Source: Buddleja alternifolia (lineage: Eukaryota > Streptophyta > Magnoliopsida > Lamiales > Scrophulariaceae). From it: 64,000 bases of DNA. A program made the translations under genes and the position numbers. This document shows, piece by piece, positions 34,527 through 46,230 of the stretch. Each line of letters opens with the position of its first letter. Position 1 is the first letter of the stretch. The DNA is taken from the NCBI GenBank assembly GCA_019426215.1, contig CM033395.1:17412569-17476568 (forward strand), in the 5' to 3' direction. The notes beneath the pieces are model-generated. The model searched no databases, was not told the origin of the DNA, and worked only from the letters and a program-made list of their open reading frames with translations.

Positions 34527-34540
34527 ATTTCCTCCTTTTT
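34527..34540 (-). other. Polypurine tract of Copia-B2
   Basis: The minus strand reads AAAAAGGAGGAAAT next to the LTR; B4 has AAAAATGAGGAAAT. Confidence 0.8.
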
Positions 34541-34772
34541 GATGATGGAAATACTTACTCTTTTATAGTTTAAGAGTTAGACAGCCAAAATGTAAAAGTT
34601 AGCTTTGAATAAAGGTTAGATAAAGTTAGTTAAGGTTAGTTAAGCCTCAACGAGATGTTTTAGCTAAAAAATGCACTTCATTAATATATCAAGGTGATTA
34701 AAGGCATTTTACAACTAAACAAAATAAAATAAAGAGACAGGAATATAGATAATGCAAAGTAAGCAAGAGTTT

Positions 34773-37407
34773 TTAATCTCCTGATTGAGCGGTGTGTCTG
34801 CTGATCATCTCGGCCTTGATCGCTTCAAAAAGTTCTTCTTCAAGAGTAATCATTGCAGCATGATCTTTATCTATGATTTCATCCTTATAAGTTTGTCTCT
34901 TCTGATAAGCTACATAGCGCCTATTCCACTCGGATGGGTCAGTGATAATGTGCCTCAGATATATCCTGAACACTTGATTAAACTCTGACATCTTCTTCTC
35001 TTCAGCTATGATCTTTGGATCAGTAGGCTTTGGAAGAGGTGCTCGTTCGATGGGTACGACGAACTATTCAAGCCTTGCTTGAGAAGGCACTGGAAAATTA
35101 GTATAATGTGCTATTGGAGGAAACCCTGATGTTCTACTGGGAGCTCCAAAAGTAGCTATCCACGATGGGTATCTTTGCTGAAAAGCAAGAGAAGGAGGAG
35201 GAGGGAGTACTTCTTGATGCTTAGGAGGCGATGGAGGATCTTGAGCTCTTGAATTAGATGCTTTCCTCTTCTCCCCTTTCTCTTTATATTCCCCCTTATT
35301 GCCATCATCAGTCTTCTTGAAGTGTTCTGTTAATAGACTGACTCGAGTAGCAATCTGAGCCATTGAGGCCTCTAAACTGTTTATGCGCTTATCGAAGTGC
35401 TCTTTCATGGACAGTTGATTTGCCCGTGTAGCGTCATTCATCTCTTGAAATTCTTTAAGGCAATCAGCAACTGCTACTTGAGCTGCACCGCGCATATGAG
35501 CAACTTGGGCGCTCATTTTTTGAGACTCAATTTTGGCAAAATCAGTTTTCATCCAATGGAGGGCTTCAGCATTCTGAGTGGCATGATCACTCAATTTCTC
35601 CAAAACTGATTTCAATAGTGGCCCAAAAGTTTGACTCACATCTGAAGGAACCGCTTGAGTAGCCGGTCGCTTAAAATTTGATGCGTACTTGAGTGAGTCA
35701 AGAGAGGTTTGATGTGCTGGATCAAATGCTGTGCCTCGCGCTTTAATCGGTAACTCAGCAACATCTGGAACATCTGGTTCAAAAGTGTCAAGATTGACCT
35801 CTAGTGGAGACGCTTGAACTGGTTCCTCAGCAGACGTTGGAATACTTGCCACTTCTGATGCAAATTCTTCAATAAGTGTCACAAGCGCTTCCTCTAGCAC
35901 TGACTCCTCTTGAAAAAGTCAGTTAATTGGAAATTCAACCTGGCTAAAGGTATGCTTGCAAGGAAGTCTGATGCACCAGCAGGTAATTCATATATTCTTC
36001 TACATGTAAGGCAAGATCCTTGAATAAATGTGCGGAGTGGACTATCCCTGGCCCTGACATACATTAGACCCATGATATCCAGCACATGATTTGGAAAAAT
36101 CCTTGACTGTGGTCTGGGGATCAGAAATAACATATCTAGGTGGTAGTGCAAGGAAAATCCAATGATCCTATCTTTTGGAAAACGTTGAGATTTGTGAGCT
36201 TCAGGCACATACATTCTGTAGTACTCTTCCAAATAAGGATAAATAGCTTGAGCTATGTCCTGATTTCGTTCCAACAATAAAAGAACATAATGATAGTGTT
36301 CGCTCACTTCCTGTCGGATGGATGGGAGTAGTGGATATCCCTGAAAGGAGTGAATCCTTGAGCCGTTGGGTTTTCGAAGGTTTTCTGTGAAGATCTTATC
36401 AAAGTGTGGAATTTGAGCCATGATCTTCAACATTAACCGAAAATTGTCATCACAGTGTCTTGGAGAGATGTTTAAATCAGATTCTGGAAAGCTGCCACTG
36501 GAAGACTCTTGGCTATTGAAATTAAGAAGAGTAACTGCAAGCCAATGTAATGCTTGACGTAGAAATTGCTCTACTGGTTGACGAACGCTTGGTAATTTAG
36601 CAATTAGTCCCACTCGCTGTTTACGCTTCTCCAGGCAATACTTAGCAAACTGACGCCTTTTTTCATGCATGCCTATGCCAATTAAGTGAGGAGCAACAAC
36701 CAAGTCTTGAAAGCTATATTTTTTATCCATGTACGCTTCAATTCAGTTAATTTCATTCAGGTAGTACTCTGTTCCTGCATTAACTATAACCCGAATGTCT
36801 TCACGGTGAATGTTTCTGATTGATTCAAAACGATATCTGTCTGTTTGATAGCTAGCATTCCATACACTTTTAAAGTATTCATCAACTTCAGCTTGAATCA
36901 AATCTGTTAAAGACGCTTGACGCTCACCCGCATGAACACCCTTATTTTTCGAAAGTCGGAGTGGGTTAGCTGAACTACGATTAGGAACGTTGTGCACCAC
37001 TATTGGAAAATGAGTGTATCCTTCTCTGTTTAAGAGTTCCTCTATTGGATTAAGAAACTCAACAGGTATACACTCGTAGACTCTAATGTTGAAATATCTT
37101 AAAGCAAATTCAGTTGGCTTGCTATGACCTGTGTCCAAGAAATAAGCAAAGTCTACATCAGATTTAAGAGTCCTGGCACCTTATCTTGCTTCATGTATAG
37201 CGATGGAAGCTGGTATCTGATCAATAGGTTCTTCATTAACAACGGCCAAGTAGTATGCTTGCTCGACCTCTGTCAATTCCGAGTTAAAGAGAGTGTCGCG
37301 GATAGAGTTATAACGCTCTATCAGAATAGCCACTTCATTCTCCGCATTAATAAACCGTTCTTCACTGTAGTCCGTGGGAACGAAGTCTTCTTCAAGTGTT
37401 GGTGGCA
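34773..37407 (-). pseudogene. Copia-B2 accessory ORF (after pol), C-terminal two-thirds
   Basis: Read from 37407 downwards, one long frame is broken by few lesions: TAA near 37185 (Lys codon in B4), TGA at 36743 (Trp in B4), a frameshift near 35897, and TAA at 35064 (Gln in B4). Visible parts are a central globular region (KYSFQDLVVAPHLIGIGM, NPLRLSKNKGVHAGERQASL, HFDKIFTENLRKPNGSRI), an acidic linker, a predicted coiled coil near 35330-35500, a Lys/Ser/Pro-rich tail, and a C-terminus ending HTAQSGD. There is no obvious membrane segment or signal peptide in this part, so env-like would be a positional name only. I recognise no enzymatic domain. Confidence 0.75.
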
Positions 37408-37412
37408 TAGAG

Positions 37413-37579
37413 TGTTAGAGTGTATGCCCTCAAATGCCATAAAGAAAATAGATTTATAGGTCATTGACTTATAACTAAACAATATCCTTTTATTATATAT
37501 ATAAGGCATTATCTTGTTGTTTTCTTATAGGCATTTGTACGGTGTTAATAAACAACGTAAAGTCCCTGAGAATAAAGGC
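37413..37579 (+). repeat. Copia-A5 5' LTR, first 167 bp
   Basis: Closely matches 52582-52747 (the A5 3' LTR). It breaks off at AATAAAGGC, where B3 begins. Confidence 0.88.
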
Positions 37580-39076
37580 TGTTAGGAATTTCATGTTCGA
37601 TGTTTTGATGATGACAAGATAGGACTTTATGTTAGACCCCAAATATAATGTAAGCTTCTGTTTTCATAGATAAATGTATAAGCATTTGAAAGTATGTAAG
37701 TTTGATTAGGCTTGTAAGTTTTATCTTTGTAGATTTTAGACTAAGTATTAGATACCGAATCGCTAATAGAATTCTAGGTGAGTCTATTAAAGATGAAGTT
37801 GAAGATCAGCGTCTGAAGTCAAATGAAGATGAAGATTTGTTCGTAGCATCTGTCAAACGCTAAGGGACCATTTCAGGATTTATGGATCAAGAGCTCAAAA
37901 CACTCCAGCGATCAATATCAGACTCACCTGAAATAAATCCTCAAGTCATGAAGGACTTAAATGCAATCATTCAACGGAATTTATTTCCAACAGGAAATAA
38001 ATTCAAATGCATTAAATGCCTGATAAGAGCATTAAATGTGATAAGCTATTATGACTTGTGGACAAGCCACCTTTTTGACTAGACTGTCAGGATTTCAGAG
38101 TTCAAAGCTACTCCCGTCTAATCTGAACCAACAGGATTTCAGGAATGTCAGAGAAAAGGCTGATTCACGTGTTATGTGAAGAACACGCCCTCACATGTGT
38201 CCAATGGACAATTTCCAAGAATAGATTATAAATACCTCATTCCAGCAAACCCTAATAGAGAGACATATACGATCAACACAAGAAACCTTTGCTGAAATAT
38301 TATCTCAAGAAAAGCTTTGAAACTCTATAGCCAAAATCTTTCAAGCTTTTTACATACATTCCAGACAGTCACAAATATCTCAAACATCTTTCAAAGAAGA
38401 AACCCAAATTCTTACTGAGATATTCCAAGTTGTTTGATCTTTCTAAAAATAAACAAAACCTGTGTGACAAAACCCTCAACCTTTCATCTGAGTGAGAAAG
38501 TAGTTGAAAACCCTTACAGGCAGTATTTCTGAGTGAGAGAAACTTGTAGAAGAAGATCTTCATTGGTGCTGAAATCTGTGTGATCAAGGAGCCCGAGATC
38601 ATTTTCACCTCTTTACCATCTTGTAGAAGATTCTGTGTGATTCTTTGATAATCAACTTAGTAAATTTTCTCCAAGTAAAAAATGAGAAGAAGGACGTAGC
38701 TGGGATTACATCACCCAGTGAACCTTACAATTTCTTATGTAATTTCCTTTCATTATTGTCTTGTTTTATATTATATTATTTATTCTGAAAAAGACAAACT
38801 AAACTGCCAAGCGACTATTTAACCAAAACGAACGCTAAAGCTTTAAAATCATTTCCGCTGTGCTAACCCTGATTAAGCGATTCAAGCTTTACCATACTTT
38901 GGTAAATTCCTAAAATCACTAAGTCTAAGTTATCTTTACTGAAGCGCCTGACCCAAGCGCTCAGCTTCCTAAGCATTCTAACCTTTAAAAGTGATATGAA
39001 TTTTTGGAAGTCAAAAAAGACTTCGGAGTCTATTCAACCCCCCTTTCTAGATCCTTTTGTATGCCACTTGGGACCA
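37580..39076 (+). repeat. Copia-B3 5' LTR
   Basis: TGTTAGGAATTTC ... CACTTGGGACCA, 1,497 bp, homologous to the reverse-oriented B2 and B4 LTRs. A primer-binding site follows after five bases. Confidence 0.88.
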
Positions 39077-39081
39077 CCAAG

Positions 39082-39096
39082 TGGTATCAGAGCGGT
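39082..39096 (+). other. Primer-binding site, Copia-B3
   Basis: TGGTATCAGAGCGGT, complementary in type to initiator Met tRNA. Confidence 0.88.
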
Positions 39097-39192
39097 TGAA
39101 GTAGAAACCTAAGCGTTTCCGAGCATAACTGCTTGTTTAGATCCATTTTTCTAAACTTTTAGTCGCTTTAAATTTTTTTAAAACATTTCATT

Positions 39193-40455
39193 GTGGCTTT
39201 TAACAAAATGCCTAAGTTGGCAGAGTCAAACTATGATTCTTGGAAACTTAGAGCATTCGCGTACTTATGTTCTTGCGATAATGAAATGTGTGATGTAATT
39301 TCAGATGGCCCCATTAAAATCATGAAAGTGATAACTCGAGCGCCTGGAGCTGATGAAGCAACTCCAGATGGTTATGTTGAAAAACCCAAGTTAGAATGGA
39401 CGCCAGATGATAGAAAAAGAGCAAATCAGGATAATCTTGGACGAAGTGCACTATACTTAGCGTTAGGAGACAATGATGCATTACTCAACAAGATCAAGCA
39501 ATGTAAAACATCAAAAGAGATATGGCATAAGTTGGCTATGGTGTGTGAAGGTTCAGCACAGATGAAGGAGAACAAACTTTCCATAGCCATGCAAAGATTT
39601 GAGCATTTCAAGATGCAGCCCAATGACACACTAGAACAATTAGACGCAAGGTTTACTTTGCTCATTACAGAGTTAGCGTCATTAGACAAGGAGTTGACCA
39701 ACAAGGAAATGGTTAATAAGATTTTCAGAAGTCTTCCAATCAAGTATTTGATTAAGATTGTTGCTATGAGAGAATCACAAACATTGGAGACTCTTACTCC
39801 AGAACATGTATTTTCAGAGTTAAAGGCATTTGAGTTCGAATTAGGTGAAGTCAGTGACACATCGACTGAATCAGGAGCTTTAATCGCTACCACCAAAAGT
39901 AAAGGTAAAGCGACCAGTGAGGTGAAATCAACGAAATCCAATGAAGAAAAAGAAATGGCTTTATTGGTCAAGAAATTCAAGCAATTTCTAAGATATGAAA
40001 AGAAAAATCCTATTGGACAAACTTCATTTCAAACCCCCCCCCCCCTGCATCAACACCTCAATATCAAGCGCCAGTATATTCGGCACTTCAACCAATAGCA
40101 CTAGTTCCTTACCAAGCGCCTACAACTCCTACTCAAAATCTCTCAACGCCAGTCGTTTCAAAGCGATTAACCACTGAACAGAAAATGAAAACTAATTTAT
40201 GTTATAATTGCAGGAAACCAGGGCACTACCAGGTAAATTGCCCTTATCCAAATGTGTCTAAGCCCACAAGGCAAGACTATGCGGATCGAAACCAATTCAG
40301 GAGCAACCTTCGCTAACAAGGTTCGCTAGCGGAATCTGAACTATTCTCCGCACCTGAAGAGGATTTGGAATCATCAGATGAAAGCAGTGATGATGAGCCA
40401 ACAAGTGACTCAGCGTTGATTTGTCTCATGGCAAGAGATGATGAAGCGTCTGACG
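39193..40455 (+). pseudogene. Copia-B3 gag, frameshifted and internally deleted
   Basis: The 301-codon frame from ATG 39193 carries the capsid-like UBN2 domain: NYDSWKLRAFAYL near residue 13, TSKEIWHKLAMVCEGS near 106, then FEHFKMQPNDTLEQLDARF and FRSLPIKYLIKIVAM. A run of 12 C (40034-40045) shifts the frame. The next frame has the zinc knuckle CYNCRKPGHYQVNCP, intact CCHC, then the acidic ALICLMARDDEAS. Right after this the copy jumps to VPRA just before protease; B4 has about 970 more bases here, encoding a coiled coil and a Lys/Ser-rich tail. ATG 39193 lies about 95 bases after the primer site, so the family B leader is short. Confidence 0.85.
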
Positions 40456-41777
40456 ATTCGCTACCTGAGGTACCTAGAGCCAACATCGATATCTCAGTTT
40501 GGTACATTGATAGTGGGTCGTCAAGACACATGACGAGTTCCAAAGATCTTCTAGTCAACTATTGAGCTACCAACAGTCCTCAAGTTATATTCGGTGATAA
40601 CTCCGAAGGTAAAACCAAAGGTATAGGCATCATGCATAGGGGGAACATCATGATTAGTGATGTATATTATGTTGAGGGTCTTAAGCATAATTTGTTGAGC
40701 ATTAGTCAATTTTGTGATGAAGGCTTTGAAGTGAAATTCTCAAGTGACTACTGCTATGTTAACGACGCTAATACTAAGTCTACTAAATTAAGAGGAAAAA
40801 GAACAAACAATGTGTATTTAGTGGATTGGGATTCTACAATTGATAATAACCCCACATGCTTTGTTGCTAAAAGTCAAAATGAATTGGGTTAGTTATTGCA
40901 TAGAAAAATGAATCACCTTAACTTTAAGGCAATCTCTCAGTTAATATCGCTAAATCTAGTAGAGGGATTACCTAAGGGTTCCTTTCAGAAAAATCGCTTA
41001 TGTGATGCATGCCAAATGGGTAAACAAGTTAAATCATCTTTTAAGAAGAAACAATGTCTATCCACTTCTAGAGTTCTTGAATTATTGCATCTAGATTTGT
41101 TTGGACCTATTCAAATCATGAGTGTTAGTGGTAAAAAGTACTCGCTAGTAATAGTTGATGATTTCTCTCGCTATACATGGGTAGAATTCCTAGCAACCAA
41201 AGATAAAACTAGTATCAAGCTCACTTCGCTAATTCGTCAATTGTAAACATATAAAGATCTCAAAGTGACAAGAATTAGAAGCGATAGAGGAACTGAATTT
41301 ACTAACCAATTTGTTGAGAAGTTTTGTATAGATTTTGGAATACTTCATGAGTATTCCGCCCCTAGAACACCTCAACAAAATGGAGTTGCCGAGCGACAGA
41401 ACAAAATGCTTAAAGAAGCTGCTAGGACGATGCTTGCAGAGTCTAAGCTACCTCAAAATTTTTGGGCCGAAGCTATCAATACTACTTGCTACACTCAGAA
41501 CCGGTGTATGATCAACAAGCAACATGAGAAGACTCCATATGAGTTATGGAAGGGACGTAAACCTAACGTTTCATTTTTTCATGTGTTTGGTTCAAAATGT
41601 TCCATTCATAACAATGGATCCCAAAGCCTAAAGATGTTTGATCCTAAAGCGAATGAGGGAATCTTTCTATACTATGCCAAGAATGAAAAGAGTTTTCGCA
41701 TCCTAAATAAGATCAGATCGAAGGTTGAAGAATCCATTCATGTTGTGTTTGATGATACTAACCAAGAACCGAGTTAG
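40456..41777 (+). pseudogene. Copia-B3 protease and integrase, broken
   Basis: The protease has WYIDSGSSRHMT (DSG active site) and stops just after LLVNY. The frame 40632-40892 continues with GLKHNLLSISQFCDEGF. TAG at 40890 replaces a Trp codon. The GAG-pre-integrase HRKMNHLNF ... CDACQMGKQVK and the integrase HLDLFGPIQ ... IVDDFSRYTW are in 40896-41246. A stop near 41244 separates RSDRGTEFTN, PQQNGVAERQN and ELWKGRKPNVSFFHVFGSK (41265-41777). The DD35E residues are visible across fragments. Normal copia order. Confidence 0.85.
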
Positions 41778-42612
41778 GTTAATCTTGATGATGTAAGAAT
41801 TGAAGATCTTGCCCAACAAGCGTCACAAATCAATCTTGGTGATGATAGTGATGATGATGAGGATGATGTGATCTTTGTGTCTGATCCTAAGATTACTAAT
41901 GAGGATATTGTCAGAATCGCTGATGATCATGAAGAGAATGATCATCAAGAGCAAATTGGAACTGTGAATGATGCAGCGATTGCGCCAGAGACAAATGAGG
42001 TTCAAGCGATTGACAATCAAGAGTCTCTCAACCCATTCCAACTAGACCGTAAATGGCTTAGAGACCATCTACCAGAGCTAGTTATTGGAGATATTGGAGC
42101 ACCTGTTAGAATTAGGTCTGCAATAATCAATGAGGCCATGTTTGCAAGCTTTCTATCTCAAATGGAACCTAAGAAAGTGGTTGAAGCGCTCAGTGATTCA
42201 AGTTGGGTAGAAGCAATGTAAGAAGAGCTTAACCAATTTGAGAGAAGCAAGGTTTGGACGCTAGTACCAAGACCAACTCACCAAGGAGTAATTGGAACTA
42301 GATGGGTGTTTAGGAACAAGATGGATGAAGATGGCATTGTCATAAGAAACAAAGCCAGATCAGTCGCTCAGGGTTATTGTCAAGAAGAGGGTATTGATTT
42401 TGATGAGACGTATGCCCCAGTAGCCCATCTTGAAGCGATTCGTATGTTCCTAGCGTTTGCCGCATTCAACAAGTTCAAAGTATACCAAATGGACGTAAAA
42501 AGTGCATTCCTGAATGGTAAACTCCAAGAAGAAGTCTACGTGGAGCAACCTCCAAGATTTATCAACAACCATGGAAAAAATATGGTCTACAAATTGGATA
42601 AGGCACTTTACA
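41778..42612 (+). pseudogene. Copia-B3 reverse transcriptase, first part
   Basis: An acidic linker (41778-42050) leads to EAL..SSWVEAM (stop at 42219, where Gln is expected before [10 protein letters not shown]) and then the polymerase start: [62 protein letters not shown]. Exactly there the sequence changes to family A integrase. The YVDD motif and everything after are lost. Confidence 0.85.
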
Positions 42613-43252
42613 CCACAGTTAAATGGAGTAGTAGAGCGAAGGAATCGAACCTTGTTGGACATGGTTCGCTCCATGTTCAGCTACACTGACTTACCCATTT
42701 CACTGTGGGGTCATGCGCTGCTTACAGCTGTACACATTTTAAATAGATGTCCGTCCAAGTCCGTTCCTATGACTCCCTATGAGATATGGAGGAATAGGAA
42801 ACCAAGTCTTAATCACATCAAGATTTGGGGATGTCCGTCTTATGTCAAAAAGACCAAAGTGGACAATTTGAAGGCCAGATCCTTGAAGGGACGTTTCATT
42901 GGATATCCCGAGGATTCAATGGGATACCTCTTTTACCTACACGATGATCAAAGGATCATTGTAGCTTTACAAGCCCACTTTCTTGAAGATGAGTTCATTC
43001 AAGAAGGAGGAGCGGGTAGAAAGATTGTTCTAGAAAGATTCTCATCCATGAGAGTGGTCGAGTGGACGGGTACACTGATTCGGATTTTCAATATGATGTC
43101 GATGACTTGAAATCCACCTTAGGATTTGTATTCACCCTCAATGGTGGGGCGGTGACTTGGAAAAGTTCCAAGCAAAGCACAACTGCGGATTCCACTACAG
43201 AGGCTGAATACAAAGAGGCTGTTTCGATAAAGAAGTTCATAGAAGAACTTTA
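42613..43252 (+). pseudogene. Copia-A5 integrase piece fused to RNase H piece
   Basis: 42613-43030 encodes the end of the family A integrase ([57 protein letters not shown]). Near 43040 it jumps to RNase H (DGYTDSDFQYDVDD, NGGAVTWKSSKQSTT, TEAEYKEA), a loss of about 1.2 kb relative to A6. A6 interrupts the RNase H at 43253. Confidence 0.85.
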
Positions 43253-44846
43253 TGTTAGAGTATATGCCCTCGAATTCCATAAAGAGGATAGATTTATAGG
43301 GCATAAACATTGTAACTAAACTATGATTTTTCTATTAATATAAGGCAGTTGATTGTTGTTTTCTTATACGCATTTATAAGGTGTGAATAAACAACGTAAA
43401 GTCCTTGATGACAAGGTGAACCTTCTACCTCCTATGGGATAAGAGGAAAGACACTAGAATGGTTTGACCCTTGACATCTAAAAGGGCTCGCAAGTATAAG
43501 AAATATTGATTGGGCATCAATAGTGAATAAAGACTTGTATGATGTAAGTTTCGACAGAGAAAGTGCCAGTCGTACATTATGGAAATGGTAGTGGGAACTT
43601 ATATCATATACATGTCAGTTGGACTGATACGTTCGAACACGGCTCGCATCAGTTCATCACATGGGTATTCACTCATTGACAGTTAATGATGAAACTGATA
43701 AGTAGTGATAGGTACGTGTGAACCTCTGACTTGAGAAATCGAGTTGAAGATGTACTTGTGACATCAAGTCTGTCATTAGAGTAGTTAGATTCAAATCATC
43801 TGTTGGTGGAATCGACCTCGAAGTGCGACTTGATGGGCAAGTAGCATTGTTAACTGATTTGCAATATGAAATTTATTTTCTCATAAGTGAATGAGTAAAA
43901 TATCCAATGCGATCATGAATAAGTGAGGATGAAAGTCTTTGGCTAAAGCATTTAAATTCCTCGACTTATTATGAGCTTAGGCATATGGTCAAGTTATATG
44001 AGTTTGACTTTAAACAATGACTCTTACTTGACTGGGATATAAGAATAAAAGGTTTATACACGTATGGTATTCACGGCGTAAATGTTTGGAATGATCCTAT
44101 TCATTCGTTCTCAATTGGGTTACGGTGTGAGCCACGAGACTGGCTAGGTGTCACTCACACCCCTTTGGATTCCTCCCAATTGCCTTTTGAAACGAACCTA
44201 AAGAGTCGCGCTTAAAGGAAGTGCAAAAGGAAAAATATGGGAAAAAGACTTGAGAGAAATTCACGGCATTGGATGCCGTAATTAATTATTAGATAATTTA
44301 ATTAATTAATTAAATTAATGAGTTAATTAATTTCTTGGAGAAATTGAATTATAAATTAATTAGGAATTGAATTAATTGGATTATCAATTTATTTATTTGA
44401 TAAATAAATTATCCGATTAATTAATTAGCAAGCAAGACGAAAGCCCGAAGGCTTCCGAGCCCACTAAGGGGCAGCCAAATAGACGCCCAAATAGGGCTCT
44501 TGCATGCTATGGTTATTGTTTCTAATGATATAAATATATTACAAGGTGAAAAATAACATAAAGAAAGTTACATAACTTTCTCTTCAAGAAAAAATCTCCC
44601 ACCTCTCTCTCTCTCTCTAGCCATCTTTGACAAGGAAGAAAGGAGGAGTTTTTCGTTTTTGATTCCGGCGTGACGAATTAGAGACGTTGGCAAATTCGGC
44701 GTTAGAGAAAAGGATCACGTTCAGAAATCAACATACGCGAGAATGGTAATCTTTCTATACACAATTAAACATGAGGATTAGAGATGATTCGGGCTTTGGG
44801 AATTAAATTTACTTTCTGCTTCGTTTTATTCGTATAATTCCCATCA
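43253..44846 (+). repeat. Copia-A6 5' LTR
   Basis: TGTTAGAGTATATGCC ... ATAATTCCCATCA, 1,594 bp. It matches 50730-52287 closely, apart from a 44 bp stretch after position 43314 that the 3' LTR lacks and small AT-repeat length changes. Confidence 0.93.
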
Positions 44847-44847
44847 G

Positions 44848-44860
44848 TGGTATCAGAGCC
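44848..44860 (+). other. Primer-binding site, Copia-A6
   Basis: TGGTATCAGAGCC, one base after the 5' LTR. Confidence 0.93.
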
Positions 44861-45069
44861 AATCTCTGAATTCTGTGTTTAATTGCTTGTGTGATTGACT
44901 ATTTTTTTGCGTTTTTGAGGCCTGCTTTGAACGTGTTTTTCATATGAAAATGTTCTTAATCTCGCTGCAGTTTCTTCATGAAAGTTGTAGTTTAATGAGT
45001 TTCGAATCTGGGCATATAAAGTTTATGGAGGTCGGAGAAGTATAACCCCAAGACAAGCGCGACGCAAAA

Positions 45070-45129
45070 AGTGTGCGCAGTGTGCGCGCAGGAGGCCTTT
45101 TCGGCCTCCCATTGCGCACTGCGCACACT
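45070..45129 (+). other. Long GC-rich hairpin in the A6 leader
   Basis: The arm 45070-45097 (AGTGTGCGCAGTG ... AGGAGGCC) pairs with 45103-45129 (GGCCTCC ... GCGCACACT) over about 25 bp with a small bulge and a 5-base loop. Confidence 0.85.
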
Positions 45130-46186
45130 GGGTGGGCCCCAACGCCGTGCCATTTCACGGCGCCTGATGGAGAGGCTGGCCGGACGCTGGGCGTCCGACC
45201 AATCATGATTAAATCGTGCGCTGGGCGCACGGCAAACACCGTGCCATGCTCCCAGCGCACGGACCTATTTCGGGGGCCGGGTTTTCTTGACTCGGGCCCT
45301 AATGGGTCGGGTTATATTTTCCTAAGGTCCAAATTTTAATTGAATAGGTGTTTGGGCTATTTTAGTTATCCGGGTGGGTCAAAAGGATGATGACCCGAAT
45401 TTAATTAAAAAGGGGCCCAAATTGTTTTGATTAAAATTGTGGATAATTCAATAAATTAGTTATTGAGCCTAATTAATTAATTTTGAATATGCCAATGGTT
45501 GGTATTTTAATTTTGATAAAATTAAGCCCAATATAGTTTTTATTGATCTTTATTTGAATGAAATAATTAATTAATAAATTCTTGGAGAATTTTATTTATT
45601 ATGTTATTTATTTAAATAAAGAATTCTCATAAATAGGATTATTTTCATATGAATCAATAAAATTTGGAATTTTATTGTGGAAATTAATTAAGTTGGACTA
45701 ATTAATTTTTATTAATCACCAACATAAGTGCTTTATTTATCGCGAGCATGTATTATGTGATGGTGACATATGTCTATGGGCTTAGGTTGCTTCTTTTGAT
45801 TATGTATTTCTTTTGATGGGTTGTAAGGGCCGGTTTGAGCCCATTTCAATTTTATTTCTAGATTTATGTATAGGTTCTTTATTTACCTCTTGTAATAAAT
45901 AGAAATAGAATAGGCCTTTCAAGATGGAGATCATGCAAAAGAAGAGGAGCTTGGAGCCCACGAAGATTAGCTAGGCTTTTCTTTTTCAATTTTATGATGG
46001 CCCATTGGCTTGGGCCCTCTAGATAAAAGCCCATAAACATGTGTGTTGTTTTATTGCTTTTGATACATGTGCATTAGTTGTATGAAGCATGTGTGTTATC
46101 AATATGCGCTATATAAATTGGTAAATGTGCAAAGTGAGACGAAATAAATGTTTTGAGCATGAATTCTCCCAAACAAAAATAATACT

Positions 46187-46230
46187 AAGTTAGTAAAGGG
46201 TGCTAGGCATCCTTTCCCTCCACTAAACTT
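46187..46230 (+). other. Conserved family A leader hairpin
   Basis: AAGTTAGTAAAGGG pairs with CCCTCCACTAAACTT around the loop TGCTAGGCATCCTT. The same structure is at 6844-6887 (minus), 25865-25908 and 28926-28968. Confidence 0.65.

Larger units (their letters stand above)
37580..42612 (+). mobile_element. Copia-B3, plus-strand, 3' half lost
   Basis: 5' LTR, primer site, gag, protease, integrase and the first part of the reverse transcriptase, then an abrupt switch to family A integrase at about 42612. The accessory ORF and 3' LTR are missing. The element sits in the 5' LTR of A5; one deletion spanning its end and the A5 LTR, leader and gag would explain the junction. Confidence 0.82.

Noticed and set aside
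34773..37407. Retroviral-type envelope protein in family B
   Set aside because: Only the position after pol suggests it; no signal peptide, transmembrane segment or cleavage site is visible, so I call it an accessory ORF.
39426..39980. 184-codon minus-strand ORF
   Set aside because: It is the antisense shadow of the B3 gag.
45073..45339. 88-codon ORF and its antisense partner in the A6 leader
   Set aside because: They run through the palindromic GC-rich block; the peptide is a by-product of the hairpins and is not conserved in A2.
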